Shown: positions 15,762 through 23,040 of the stretch, one piece after another
Numbering within the stretch: position 1 is the stretch's first letter
Layout: each line of letters begins with the position of its first letter
Source: Clostridiales bacterium
GTDB lineage: Bacteria; Bacillota; Clostridia; Oscillospirales; Oscillospiraceae
Length of the DNA stretch: 32,519 nucleotides
Assembly (NCBI GenBank): GCA_004553495.1
Contig: SFLE01000020.1
Span: 1 to 32,519, forward strand
Direction: 5' to 3'
Notes under the pieces: model-generated
Seen by the model: the letters and a program-made list of their open reading frames with translations, nothing else
What the model was told of the DNA's origin: nothing
The model's database searches: none
Program-made: the position numbers and the translations under genes

Positions 15762-17282
15762 TTGCAGTATGGTGCTATACTGACCACTCTTTACACGGCA
15801 TGGCTGCAAAGCGGCTTCTTTGCCTTTCTGAGAAAAATACATGTACCTTTTAAAAACGCATATAACGACCTTGCGCTCGTAAAGCTTGCAAGGCGTCACG
15901 ATTCGATGCAGGATAAATACGATCGCTCTCTTTTTGCGCGTATAATCAACTTCCTGCTCGATCTCATGCGGCGGATAATTGCCGCAATAGCAAATGTCCT
16001 GCGTCCCGCGTTTTCATCGAGCATTTTTGTCAAGCTGTGCAGCGGTTCTGTGTTTCTCAACTTTGAGTTTATGCTCGGAGCGTTCATATGCGGAATGTTC
16101 ATCGCGCCGCACTCCTACTGGAGCAACTCATATGCCGTGCTTGCGGCATTTGGTTTCCTTGCGCTGTATCTTATCTTGGTCGGCTGCGGCAAGCGTAAGC
16201 TTTTGGCACCGTCCAAGCTCGGCCTGCCGCTTGCGATATTTGCAATAACGCTCGTTTTAAGCCTGCTGTTCAGCTTTGCGCGTGCCGACAGCGAGCGAAT
16301 ACTGCTGTTTTTCATTACAGCGTTCGTCCTTGCCTATGTCATTGCGGCGGATATTACCGAGGAAAAGCAGCTCACAAAGCTTATGGCTTTTATCTACATT
16401 GCCGTCATGCTGACTTCAATGTATGCGATAATCCAGAGAAAATTCGGACTGGTTTACGCCAGTGCATCGTTTACGGATCTTCTCATAAACTCCAATATGC
16501 CGGGCAGAGTTACCTCGACGCTCGATAACCCGAACAACTATTCGGAGTTTATCATTTTGTTTATGCCTTTGTGTGCGGCGTTTGCGGGCTCGCGCAAAAA
16601 GCCATGGCTCACGGTGCTGCTGTTTCTCGGGCTCGCGTTCCCTGCGGTCGGCATTTTGATGACCTACTCCCGCTCAGGTTGGATCTCACTGATGCTTGCG
16701 GCATTCGTGTACATCTGGCTCAGGAACAAAAAGCTCATTCCGGCGTTCATCGTACTTGCCGTGCTTGCCATACCGTTCCTGCCCGCAAGCATTCTTAACA
16801 GAATAACGAGCATATTCACGAGCTTCTTCGGCAGCGGCTATATGGACAGCTCGGCTTCCCACCGACTCAAACTCTGGGAGGCGGTCGGCTATATGATACG
16901 CGACTACGGTGTGACCGGCATCGGTCTGGGACCGAAGGCATTCGCGGCGGTATACCCGAGCTACTCCGTAATGGGCGCATCCGACGGCGCATACCACACG
17001 CAGTCGCTGTTTCTCGAGCTCATTGTCGAGGCAGGTGCGCTGGGGCTTATATCGTTTGTGTGGATGGCTCTGCGAAACATCAAAAACTGTGTTATCGCAC
17101 ACAGGAGCGCATCCGGCACCGTGTACTTTGTGCTTATCGCATGTGCGGCATCGTTCATCGGCATTGCGTTCTCGTGCATAGTCGAATACATCTGGTTCTA
17201 TCCGAGAATACTGTTTGCATACTTTATTCTATTCGGAATATCGCTTGCCGCAATAAACATGGCAGCCGAACAGAAAAGCTGA
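15762..17282 (+). CDS. O-antigen ligase/polymerase (Wzy/WaaL-type) membrane protein
   Basis: This 506-residue protein has a basic, partly amphipathic N-terminal segment (about 1-85) followed by 10-12 membrane segments. A long outer loop (about 350-430) contains GYMDSSASHRLKLWEAVGYM and GVTGIGLGPKAFAAVYP, a layout typical of the O-antigen ligase (Wzy_C) family, where the loop holds the catalytic Arg and His residues. It should polymerise lipid-linked repeat units or transfer a glycan outside the membrane. Start: TTG at 15762, eight bases after GGGGGTG. It lies 38 bases after the DUF4330 gene and ends in a terminator shared with the convergent upp. Confidence 0.85.
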   Translation: MQYGAILTTLYTAWLQSGFFAFLRKIHVPFKNAYNDLALVKLARRHDSMQDKYDRSLFARIINFLLDLMRRIIAAIANVLRPAFSSSIFVKLCSGSVFLNFEFMLGAFICGMFIAPHSYWSNSYAVLAAFGFLALYLILVGCGKRKLLAPSKLGLPLAIFAITLVLSLLFSFARADSERILLFFITAFVLAYVIAADITEEKQLTKLMAFIYIAVMLTSMYAIIQRKFGLVYASASFTDLLINSNMPGRVTSTLDNPNNYSEFIILFMPLCAAFAGSRKKPWLTVLLFLGLAFPAVGILMTYSRSGWISLMLAAFVYIWLRNKKLIPAFIVLAVLAIPFLPASILNRITSIFTSFFGSGYMDSSASHRLKLWEAVGYMIRDYGVTGIGLGPKAFAAVYPSYSVMGASDGAYHTQSLFLELIVEAGALGLISFVWMALRNIKNCVIAHRSASGTVYFVLIACAASFIGIAFSCIVEYIWFYPRILFAYFILFGISLAAINMAAEQKS

Positions 17283-17290
17283 AATATACA

Positions 17291-17326
17291 AAAACATCCG
17301 ACCGGAGCTTTCCGATCGGATGTTTT
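17291..17326. terminator. Bidirectional terminator between the ligase gene and upp
   Basis: AAAACATCCGA and TCGGATGTTTT pair perfectly (11 bp), with a smaller CGGA/TCCG stem inside. A-rich and T-rich flanks let it work in both directions for the two convergent genes. Confidence 0.85.
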
Positions 17327-17331
17327 CTTAT

Positions 17332-17961
17332 TTACTTCGTTCCGAATATACGGTCGCCGGCATCGCCCAGTCCGGGGACGATATAGCCGTGCTCGTTGAG
17401 ATGATCGTCGAGCGCCGCGACGAAAATGTCAACATCGGGGTGGTCTGCCTGCATACGCTCAACGCCCTCGGGAGCGCCGATGATGCACATGAGCTTTATA
17501 TGCTTCACGCCGTCATCCTTCAGGAACTGGATCGCAGCGGAAGCCGAGCCGCCGGTTGCGAGCATGGGGTCAACGACAATGACATCTCTCTCATCGATGT
17601 CGGGCGGCATCTTGAAGTAATACTTCACCGGTTCAAGAGTCTCGGGGTCGCGGAACAGGCCGATGTGACCTACCTTGACATTGGGCATCATGCTGACCAT
17701 GCCGTCTACCATGCCGAGACCTGCACGCAGGATGGGCACTATAGCAAGCTTCTTGCCGGCAATGCGTTTTACGGTCGCCGTTGCGACGGGAGTTTCGACC
17801 TGAACCTCTTCAAGAGGGAGGTCTCTCGTTGCTTCATAGCACATAAGCATTGCGATCTCGGAGATAAGCTCTCTGAACTCCTTAACGGATGTTCTCTTGT
17901 CTCTGAGGATGGACAGCTTGTGCTGGATAAGAGGGTGATCGAATACGCAAACCTTGCTCAT
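17332..17961 (-). CDS. upp: Uracil phosphoribosyltransferase
   Basis: This 209-residue protein is of usual length. It converts uracil and PRPP to UMP and pyrophosphate in pyrimidine salvage. The PRPP-binding motif VVDPMLATGGSA is near 127-138. The N-terminal VPILRAGLGMVDG segment and the C-terminal GYIVPGLGDAGDRIFGTK uracil-binding end are diagnostic. AAAAGGAG lies ten bases before the ATG. It is the last gene after tsaE and tsaB, separated by a 70-base gap holding two small hairpins (ACCGG/CCGGT and GCTCC/GGAGC) without T tracts. It may be co-transcribed with them. Confidence 0.96.
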   Translation of the reverse strand: MSKVCVFDHPLIQHKLSILRDKRTSVKEFRELISEIAMLMCYEATRDLPLEEVQVETPVATATVKRIAGKKLAIVPILRAGLGMVDGMVSMMPNVKVGHIGLFRDPETLEPVKYYFKMPPDIDERDVIVVDPMLATGGSASAAIQFLKDDGVKHIKLMCIIGAPEGVERMQADHPDVDIFVAALDDHLNEHGYIVPGLGDAGDRIFGTK

Positions 17962-18031
17962 TATTATTCTCCTTTTTAGTCCGCTCCGGTGAGGAGCCTA
18001 TTTATATACACCGGCAAAACCGGTTTCTATA

Positions 18032-18712
18032 CTACTTCATGCGTTCCTGACGCTCGCGCTCGGCCTGACTGAGACGCAGGTACACCGGCAGCAGATCGTC
18101 AGCCGTGCCGGCAGTCTTGTCCAGCGCGGCCATTGCAACGCCCCACGCGCTTTGATACACGAGGTTCTCCGGAGCCATGCGGCAGGCTATGCCGAGCTTT
18201 CTCATGTGCTCATATGTGAGCCGTGCCCCGTCGCCGACGAGGAAGGCGTTCTTCCCGTCTATCTCCTTTGCAAGCTCATCGAGGGCTATCGCGCGGTCGG
18301 CGCACAGCCGGTGCGGCTTACCGTCTTTTATCTCAAACAGCGCGTTATATACCTGGCTGCGCCTTGCGTCCATCACGGGGCAGACAACGCCGCCGGCGGA
18401 CACACCGTGCCACGCCATTGCCTCAAGCGTAGAAACGCCGACGCACTTCTTACCCGATGCCCATGCAAGTCCTTTTACGGTGGAAACACCTATCCTGATA
18501 CCGGTGAACGAACCCGGACCGTGGGCAACGGCGATAAGATCAACGCCGGCAATAGTTTTTTCTGTATTTTTAAGCATATCGTCCACCATCGGCAGCAGCG
18601 TGCGGCTGTGAGTGAGCCCGCTGCACTGGCTGTACTGCGCGATGAGGCTTTCATCCTCCGTCAGCGCGACCGATGCGGCTTTTGCGGAGGATTCAAGTGC
18701 AAGTATCAGCAT
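18032..18712 (-). CDS. tsaB: tRNA threonylcarbamoyladenosine biosynthesis protein TsaB
   Basis: This 226-residue ASKHA-fold protein starts ILALESSAKAASVAL and carries the highly conserved VAHGPGSFTGIRIGVSTVKGLA stretch (in two parts, about 62-84) and a DARRSQVYNALF segment near 118-129. TsaB acts as the dimerising platform for TsaD and, together with TsaE, makes the t6A modification at position 37 of ANN-decoding tRNAs. Its start overlaps the end of tsaE by seven bases, implying translational coupling. No rimI or tsaD gene follows; upp does. The length is normal. Confidence 0.95.
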   Translation of the reverse strand: MLILALESSAKAASVALTEDESLIAQYSQCSGLTHSRTLLPMVDDMLKNTEKTIAGVDLIAVAHGPGSFTGIRIGVSTVKGLAWASGKKCVGVSTLEAMAWHGVSAGGVVCPVMDARRSQVYNALFEIKDGKPHRLCADRAIALDELAKEIDGKNAFLVGDGARLTYEHMRKLGIACRMAPENLVYQSAWGVAMAALDKTAGTADDLLPVYLRLSQAERERQERMK

Positions 18713-19134
18713 TTTGCTTTTCCCTCCTCAATGGTTATCTTTCTGTCGGTATCGGACAGCTTGTCAATGCGCAGAACGATCTCGTCGCCGAAAAAGGCAT
18801 CCTCGACCTTCTCGCTCCACTCGACGGCGCAAACGGCTCCGCGACCGAGATAGTCCTCCCAGCCGATGTCGAACAGCTCGTCGGCGCTTTCAAGCCGATA
18901 CATATCAAAATGGATGAGCTCCCGCTCGCCCTCGTACTCGTTTACGATGGTGAAGGTCGGGCTGGAAACGCGGCAGGTAAGCCCCATTCCGCGCGCCATA
19001 CCGCGCACGAAAGCCGTTTTTCCCGCGCCGAGGTCGCCGTACATGGCGACAACGGTGCCGCCGGTGAGAGTTTTTGCAAACTGTTCGCCGAGCTTTTCGG
19101 TCTCAGCTTCGCTGTGGCTTATGTATGTCTGCAT
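18706..19134 (-). CDS. tsaE: tRNA threonylcarbamoyladenosine biosynthesis ATPase TsaE
   Basis: This 142-residue P-loop protein has Walker A GDLGAGKT near residues 33-40, a VSSPTFTIVNEYEG segment and the HFDMYRLESADE motif near 75-86, ending with a VEWSEK-type strand. It is the ATPase that drives the TsaB-TsaD complex in t6A synthesis. The open frame runs on to 19260, but the ATG at 19134 is the natural start. It has GGGGTGA four bases upstream and gives the family's normal N-terminus and length. It leads the tsaE-tsaB(-upp) unit and diverges from rodA. Confidence 0.94.
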   Translation of the reverse strand: MQTYISHSEAETEKLGEQFAKTLTGGTVVAMYGDLGAGKTAFVRGMARGMGLTCRVSSPTFTIVNEYEGERELIHFDMYRLESADELFDIGWEDYLGRGAVCAVEWSEKVEDAFFGDEIVLRIDKLSDTDRKITIEEGKAKC

Positions 19135-19171
19135 CGTCTCACCCCATTTTTTAAACTTTTTCTGAATTCCG

Positions 19172-19201
19172 ATTATACCACATGATACCGCATTGCGTAA
19201 A
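19172..19201 (-). promoter_or_regulatory. Promoter of tsaE-tsaB
   Basis: The minus strand reads TTTACG-N18-TATAAT. Its -35 box overlaps the -35 box of the divergent rodA promoter (19193-19198), so the two polymerases should compete. Confidence 0.6.
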
Positions 19202-19221
19202 GGGCAATAATATGCTAAAAT
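19193..19221 (+). promoter_or_regulatory. Promoter of rodA
   Basis: TTGCGT-N17-TAAAAT with an extended TG one base before the -10 box. The RNA start is expected near 19228, about 50 bases before the probable coding start region. Confidence 0.6.
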
Positions 19222-19328
19222 GTAACGCATCCGGTCACGAATATTTGTAAGATAGAGCATTTTGAAGGGCGGCGGCTAAGATAAACATCTCAAAGAGGAC
19301 AATTAAAGACTTTTTTAAGCGGGCGGAT

Positions 19329-20426
19329 ATGTTCCTGCTCACAATGTGCGTCATATGCACCGTCTTCGGCATAGTCATGATATACAGCATGACAAGCTCC
19401 TATGGCTGGGCAAAGTATGTTATCGTTCAGGCTTTCGCAATGGTGCTCGGCATTGCTGCATTCATCGTTTTCACGGTCATTGACCCCGATCTTATCGCTG
19501 ACAAATGGCTATATCTCACGATATTCAATGTTCTTTTCATCGTAGGTCTTATCTTCTTCGGCAAGGGCGACGAGGTCGGCTCGCGCGCATGGTACCGCTT
19601 CTTCGGCATCGGTGTTCAGCCCTCCGAGATCGTCAAGGTCATATTCATCGTGCTCATAGCAAAGCAGATCTCGAACTACAAGGAGCAGCGGATACTCAAC
19701 AGGTTCCCCTCGCTCGTGAAGCTTACGCTGCACTTCGGACTGTATTTCGGGCTTATCGCCGTTATCCCGAACGATCTCGGCAGTGCGCTCATCTTCCTCG
19801 CCATCTTCCTCGTCATGCTCATTTGCGCAGACGTCAAATGGTACTGGATGGGGCTCGGCGCGGCGGGTGTCGCGGCGTTTATCCCCCTGGCATGGAACTT
19901 CGTTCTGCACGATTATCAGAAAAATCGCATACTTGCGCCGTATATTCCGGACATTGTTGACCCCACGGGTCAGGGCATCACATGGCAGATGCATCTGTGT
20001 CAGGACGCGCTTGCGTCGGGGCGCTGGACGGGCGTCGGCTTCGGCGAGGGCAGCTTCGCACAGAGCAGCTATAACGCGCGCCACACGGACTGTATCTTCG
20101 CCTCCATCGGCGAGGAGCTCGGCATGATCGCCTGCGTCATCATGATAATACTGCTGAGCATTATTATCATCCGCTGCTGCGTTATCGGTGTCCGCTCCGG
20201 CAGTCCCTTCGGTATGCTCATCTGCTTCGGCGTTGCAACGGCGCTGGCGTTCCAGACCTTTATAAACATAGGAATGTGCATCGGCATAACCCCCGTTATC
20301 GGCATAACGCTGCCGTTTTTCAGCTACGGCGGCTCTTCGATAGTTGCGATGTATGCCGCAGTCGGACTTGTTTCGGGCGTTAAATACCGACCCAAGCCGC
20401 GGCAGAACTTCCTGCAATATCAATAA
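19329..20426 (+). CDS. rodA: Cell-elongation peptidoglycan glycosyltransferase RodA (SEDS family)
   Basis: A polytopic protein of 365 residues from the first ATG, with about ten membrane segments. SEDS signatures are GSRAWYRFFGIGVQPSEIVK near 83-102, ARHTDCIFASIGEE near 250-263 (the Asp of HTD is the catalytic position) and GITLPFFSYGGSS near 325-337. With a class B penicillin-binding protein it polymerises lipid II during side-wall growth. FtsW is the other possibility, but the sequence looks RodA-like. The frame stays open upstream to 19266 and encodes KRTIKDFFKRAD just before this ATG, the usual RodA N-terminus. No ATG, GTG or TTG exists there, so initiation may use ATA at 19281. HTDCIF has Cys where homologues usually have Phe. 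Confidence 0.92.
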   Translation: MFLLTMCVICTVFGIVMIYSMTSSYGWAKYVIVQAFAMVLGIAAFIVFTVIDPDLIADKWLYLTIFNVLFIVGLIFFGKGDEVGSRAWYRFFGIGVQPSEIVKVIFIVLIAKQISNYKEQRILNRFPSLVKLTLHFGLYFGLIAVIPNDLGSALIFLAIFLVMLICADVKWYWMGLGAAGVAAFIPLAWNFVLHDYQKNRILAPYIPDIVDPTGQGITWQMHLCQDALASGRWTGVGFGEGSFAQSSYNARHTDCIFASIGEELGMIACVIMIILLSIIIIRCCVIGVRSGSPFGMLICFGVATALAFQTFINIGMCIGITPVIGITLPFFSYGGSSIVAMYAAVGLVSGVKYRPKPRQNFLQYQ

Positions 20427-20429
20427 ACG

Positions 20430-20736
20430 AAAAGCACCCCGCAAGGGCGAATTCAGATAAGGATAATTCGCCCTGTAAAAAGTCTTTTTCCCCGATGCTG
20501 CGTAAAAGCTCTAGGTCATATATATCCATTATGCCCGTCGAGCTTCGCCTTGCCTCGGGAAAAAATCCAATTTTACAGGGTGCGCAGCAGTTTTGAGCGA
20601 GCTATTTTTTGTTCAGACAAAACAACAAATCTCCGGCAATACTTTGTGTATTACCGGAGATTTTTGTGCGTATTGGCGGAAAAGAGCCGGTCAAAACCGA
20701 TTTCTCCTTACCTGAATCCGCCCGAGGGGTGCTTTT
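20430..20736. mobile_element. MITE-like element with ~37-bp terminal inverted repeats
   Basis: This 307-bp stretch has no credible gene. The left end starts AAAAGCACCCC (20430-20440) and the right end closes with its exact complement GGGGTGCTTTT (20726-20736). The match continues inward for 26 bases (20445-20470 against 20697-20722) with four differences, after a small length change. Inside are a nested hairpin GGGCGAATT/AATTCGCCC (20445-20473), an inverted pair CCCTGTAAAA/TTTTACAGGG (20471-20480, 20571-20580) and a strong terminator hairpin (20628-20665). It begins three bases after the rodA stop and ends directly against the tetR stop. No target duplication is evident. It could instead be a large structured RNA or a shared bidirectional termination region. 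Confidence 0.6.
20628..20665 (+). terminator. Intrinsic terminator inside the inverted-repeat element
   Basis: AATCTCCGG-C-AATAC pairs with GTATT-A-CCGGAGATT (one C/A mismatch, TTTGT loop) and is followed by TTTTT. It probably ends rodA transcription. Confidence 0.8.
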
Positions 20737-21270
20737 TTAGCCTATACCTATGAATTTCATCGCTTTGAAGCTGCTGAGGATCATGCTTTTGAGCTCATGC
20801 TCGCTTTCGCGTCTGCCGCGCTCGACCCATGTGACCATTATCCCCATCATCGACGAGGCTATGATGGACACGAGGTAATCAAACAATCCGGCATCATTGC
20901 CCAGCGGGAGACTTTCACGCAGCGGCTCGGCACAGCGGCGCAGGCTGTCATACAGCATGTCGCTGCGCTTTATGCTTACGATGGTCTCTATCATCTGCGC
21001 ATGGCGAAACCATGTTGTGAACACCGCCTCGCTTATGTTGGCATAGCCGAGGCTGAACGCCTCACGGAACACACCGTCGCACATGAGTGCGAGCACATCC
21101 TCAATGCGGTCGAAATTACGGTAGAATGTCGAGCGGCTAACGCCGGACGCGCGCTGAATATCGCTTATGCTTATATCTTCAAACCCTTTCTGCTCAAGGC
21201 ACTTGCTGAGCCCCTCGCAGATGAGCTTTACCGATGTCTGCGCCCGCTTATCCTGCTTGATATGATACAT
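20737..21270 (-). CDS. TetR/AcrR family transcriptional regulator
   Basis: This 177-residue protein has an N-terminal TetR helix-turn-helix (ISISDIQRASGVSRSTFYRNF, about 33-53, in which SGVSRSTFYRNF is the recognition part). An all-helical ligand/dimer domain with no recognisable ligand pocket follows. It diverges from the EFR1 gene. The 100-base space between them holds a near-perfect 11-bp inverted repeat (21305-21334) that is the likely operator, so the protein should repress both itself and the EFR1 gene. The GGAGC ribosome binding site lies five bases before the ATG. The stop codon abuts the inverted-repeat element on the other side. The inducer is unknown. Confidence 0.9.
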   Translation of the reverse strand: MYHIKQDKRAQTSVKLICEGLSKCLEQKGFEDISISDIQRASGVSRSTFYRNFDRIEDVLALMCDGVFREAFSLGYANISEAVFTTWFRHAQMIETIVSIKRSDMLYDSLRRCAEPLRESLPLGNDAGLFDYLVSIIASSMMGIMVTWVERGRRESEHELKSMILSSFKAMKFIGIG

Positions 21271-21304
21271 TATTTGCTCCTTTGTACTATTTTATTGCGG
21301 TACT

Positions 21305-21334
21305 ATTGTATCACAAATCATTCTGTGATACAAT
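21305..21334. promoter_or_regulatory. Palindromic operator that is also a two-way promoter
   Basis: ATTGTATCACA and TGTGATACAAT form a perfect 11-bp inverted repeat with an eight-base centre. On the plus strand it reads TTGTAT-N17-TACAAT, driving the EFR1 gene. By symmetry the minus strand reads the same boxes at the same spacing, driving tetR. A TetR dimer bound here would cover both promoters at once. Confidence 0.8.
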
Positions 21335-21370
21335 CCCACTATGAAGATAATTTAACAAGGAGTAGATACT

Positions 21371-22153
21371 ATGAGCAAAAACATTATATTCTGCTATTCC
21401 GGCAGCGGCAACTGCCTCGACCTTGCAAAGAATGTTGCAAAGGGTCTGGGCGACACGGACATCATCATGATGCGCAAGGCACCTGTTGTCACCGATGTGA
21501 GAGACGCTCAGCGCGTCGGCTTCATCGTCCCCTGTTACGGCGGCGGTCTGCCCGGCGATGTTGAGGAGTTTCTGGAGTACATAAGGATCTCGCCGGATGC
21601 GTACACCTTTGCCGTCGGTCAGTATGCCGGATATCTCGGCTGCGGACTTTACAAGATCGACAAGCACTTCAAGCTCGACCTGTGGAAAGGGCTTTCCCAC
21701 CAGTGCTCATGCATCTGGCTGTTCCCTCACCAGCTCATGCTGCCTCCCGTAACGCCCGCCATGGCGCAGAAGCGCAGCGAGCGCATGGCAAAGAAGCTCG
21801 TTAAGAGCATTCTTGCCGGAGAAAAGAGCAAGAAGTCTCCTCCCAAGATGGGGCTCAACCAGCTTGAGAGCAAGGTATGGCCCAAGCTCGCCGTCGGCAA
21901 AGCCAAGAAGTTTGCCGTTACCGATGCGTGCATCGGCTGCCATCAGTGCGAAAAGCTCTGCCCCAAGAGTAATATCCGCTTTGTTAACGGCAAGCCCACC
22001 TTCGGTACCGACTGCATCCAGTGCCTGAGCTGCCTGCAATACTGCCCCAAGGAAGCCATCACGCTCACCGAAAAGAGCGTTAAGCGCGAGCATTATCACA
22101 ATCCCAATGTCACGGCGCAGGAGCTCATGCAGAGCGTTATTCATATTGATTGA
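21371..22153 (+). CDS. EFR1-type flavodoxin/ferredoxin protein
   Basis: This 260-residue protein has an N-terminal flavodoxin-like domain starting with IIFCYSGSGNCLDLAKNVA (the phosphate-loop STGN-like motif as SGSGN, residues about 9-14). The C-terminal part carries two [4Fe-4S] sites, CIGCHQCEKLCP near 187-198 and CIQCLSCLQYCP near 215-226. Such EFR1 proteins are common in anaerobic Firmicutes and presumably move low-potential electrons between flavin and clusters. No specific partner is known. AAGGAG lies nine bases before the ATG. The divergent TetR gene and shared palindrome suggest inducible expression, perhaps by a toxic or redox-active compound, which is inference. Confidence 0.88.
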   Translation: MSKNIIFCYSGSGNCLDLAKNVAKGLGDTDIIMMRKAPVVTDVRDAQRVGFIVPCYGGGLPGDVEEFLEYIRISPDAYTFAVGQYAGYLGCGLYKIDKHFKLDLWKGLSHQCSCIWLFPHQLMLPPVTPAMAQKRSERMAKKLVKSILAGEKSKKSPPKMGLNQLESKVWPKLAVGKAKKFAVTDACIGCHQCEKLCPKSNIRFVNGKPTFGTDCIQCLSCLQYCPKEAITLTEKSVKREHYHNPNVTAQELMQSVIHID

Positions 22154-22178
22154 TATTTTCCGTCCGCTGTGTTATAAT
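22150..22178 (+). promoter_or_regulatory. Promoter of the unknown 122-residue protein gene
   Basis: TTGATA-N17-TATAAT; the -35 box overlaps the stop codon of the EFR1 gene. The leader is about 30 bases, with GGCGGAGAA as ribosome binding site. Confidence 0.75.
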
Positions 22179-22215
22179 CCATTTATCCAAAATAATTATA
22201 GGCGGAGAATAAATA

Positions 22216-22584
22216 ATGGTAACTTTTAAGCTCAAAGAAGAATCCGACCAGCAGCTTGTCTACTGGTATTTCCCCCACGGCAAAGAGGAAAACGGTCACG
22301 GCACTATAGTCATTGACCGTGTGCTCGGCAAGCTTGATGTAACGGAGCTTGCTCCCGACGACCGTCTCGTGCGGCACACTGTTGAAAATCAGAACCGTTG
22401 GCGCAAGGCGGTAAACCAGATGCGCAACATCGAGCAGATACCCGAGCTTACCGACGAGGAATGGCCCGAGGCCACCGAGGATAAGATAAGCACCGTCTTT
22501 GCCGACCACGCGATACAGAAGATCGTAGAGGCTTATAACAACGGCGAAGTCCTTGAGGAGGGCGTCGAGACCTGGAACATCTGA
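22216..22584 (+). CDS. Unknown soluble protein, 122 residues
   Basis: I do not recognise a named family. The protein is soluble and acidic, with no signal peptide or membrane segment. The N-terminal half looks beta-rich (VTFKLKEESDQQLVYWYF, then GTIVIDRVLGKLDVTEL). The C-terminal half looks helical (AIQKIVEAYNNGEVLEEG). Gly-rich and Trp residues are spread through it, giving the look of a conserved small cytoplasmic protein. It has its own strong promoter and its own terminator, so it is a single-gene unit. It lies immediately before the micropeptide cluster, but the terminator and separate promoter argue against co-transcription. Confidence 0.75.
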   Translation: MVTFKLKEESDQQLVYWYFPHGKEENGHGTIVIDRVLGKLDVTELAPDDRLVRHTVENQNRWRKAVNQMRNIEQIPELTDEEWPEATEDKISTVFADHAIQKIVEAYNNGEVLEEGVETWNI

Positions 22585-22603
22585 CAGTAATCGAACATCA
22601 GCG

Positions 22604-22643
22604 GCGGAATGTGTCTAAAAAGAACACATTCCGCTGTTTTTTT
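22604..22643 (+). terminator. Intrinsic terminator after the 122-residue protein gene
   Basis: GCGGAATGTGT and ACACATTCCGC form an 11-bp stem with a nine-base loop, followed by TG and seven T residues. Confidence 0.9.
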
Positions 22644-22663
22644 AGTTATTTTATTAATTTTCA

Positions 22664-22708
22664 TTGACAATATTGCTTTTTAATGATATTGTCATATTGG
22701 AAATAGTC
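22664..22708 (+). promoter_or_regulatory. Promoter P1 of the micropeptide pair, with conserved start region
   Basis: TTGACA-N17-TATTGT with an extended TGA just before the -10 box (22687-22692). Six bases later comes GGAAATAGTC (22699-22708), where transcription should start. The same boxes, spacing, extended TGA and GGAAATAGTC recur at P2 (23189-23233). An 11-bp inverted pair, TTTTAGTTATT (22640-22650) and AATAACTAAAA (22723-22733), flanks P1. Confidence 0.8.
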
Positions 22709-22748
22709 ATTAAAAAGAATTTAATAACTAAAAGAAAGGAAGAAAAGA

Positions 22749-22856
22749 ATGAAAGCAATCTATAAACTCATCAAGAAGATCGTCGGCGATAACGAGCCCA
22801 ACTCCAAGGACGAATTTGAAGTTCTCGATAAGTTCTTTGAGAATCTGCCCTTCTGA
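22749..22856 (+). CDS. Micropeptide 1 (35 residues), unknown function
   Basis: ATG at 22749 follows AAGGA by eight bases and a strong promoter, so translation is likely despite the size. The peptide begins MKAIYKLIKKIVG, a short basic amphipathic helix. It continues into an acidic half with EPNSKDEFEVLDKFFE (residues 16-31) and ends LPF. It has no signal peptide, no double-glycine leader and no cysteine. Residues 16-31 align with residues 21-36 of the next peptide (8 of 16 identical, most others similar). It is the first gene of a two-gene unit, with a 44-base gap to the second. No toxin, pheromone or bacteriocin family is recognised, and function is unknown. Confidence 0.65.
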   Translation: MKAIYKLIKKIVGDNEPNSKDEFEVLDKFFENLPF

Positions 22857-22900
22857 TTTAAGAAAAAGCTATTTCAATAAGATTTAAAGGAGAAACACCA

Positions 22901-23026
22901 ATGTATATTCCCATAATTTCTGATATTTACTTTGTTATCAGTGATATAATTCTCAGATTTGAGCCCAACGCCGATGATGAGATCGCATGGCTTGATCGTA
23001 TTTTCGACATAGTCGAGCCGTACTAA
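22901..23026 (+). CDS. Micropeptide 2 (41 residues), paralogue of micropeptide 1
   Basis: ATG at 22901 lies eight bases after AAAGGAG, a better ribosome binding site than most genes here. The N-terminal half (MYIPIISDIYFVISDIILRF) is strongly hydrophobic and could insert in or lie on a membrane. The C-terminal half has EPNADDEIAWLDRIFD (21-36) and ends EPY. The shared pattern with micropeptide 1 is EPNxxDExxxLD[KR]xF[DE], and both peptides end in Pro plus an aromatic residue. The two probably arose by duplication, with the N-terminal halves diverging into cationic and hydrophobic forms. A strong terminator follows 15 bases later. Function is unknown. Confidence 0.65.
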   Translation: MYIPIISDIYFVISDIILRFEPNADDEIAWLDRIFDIVEPY

Positions 23027-23040
23027 GCTAAAAAACATAT

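Noticed and set aside
17962..18031. Two small hairpins before upp as a possible pyrimidine attenuator
   Set aside because: Neither hairpin has a T tract and no PyrR-type anti-terminator motif is visible.
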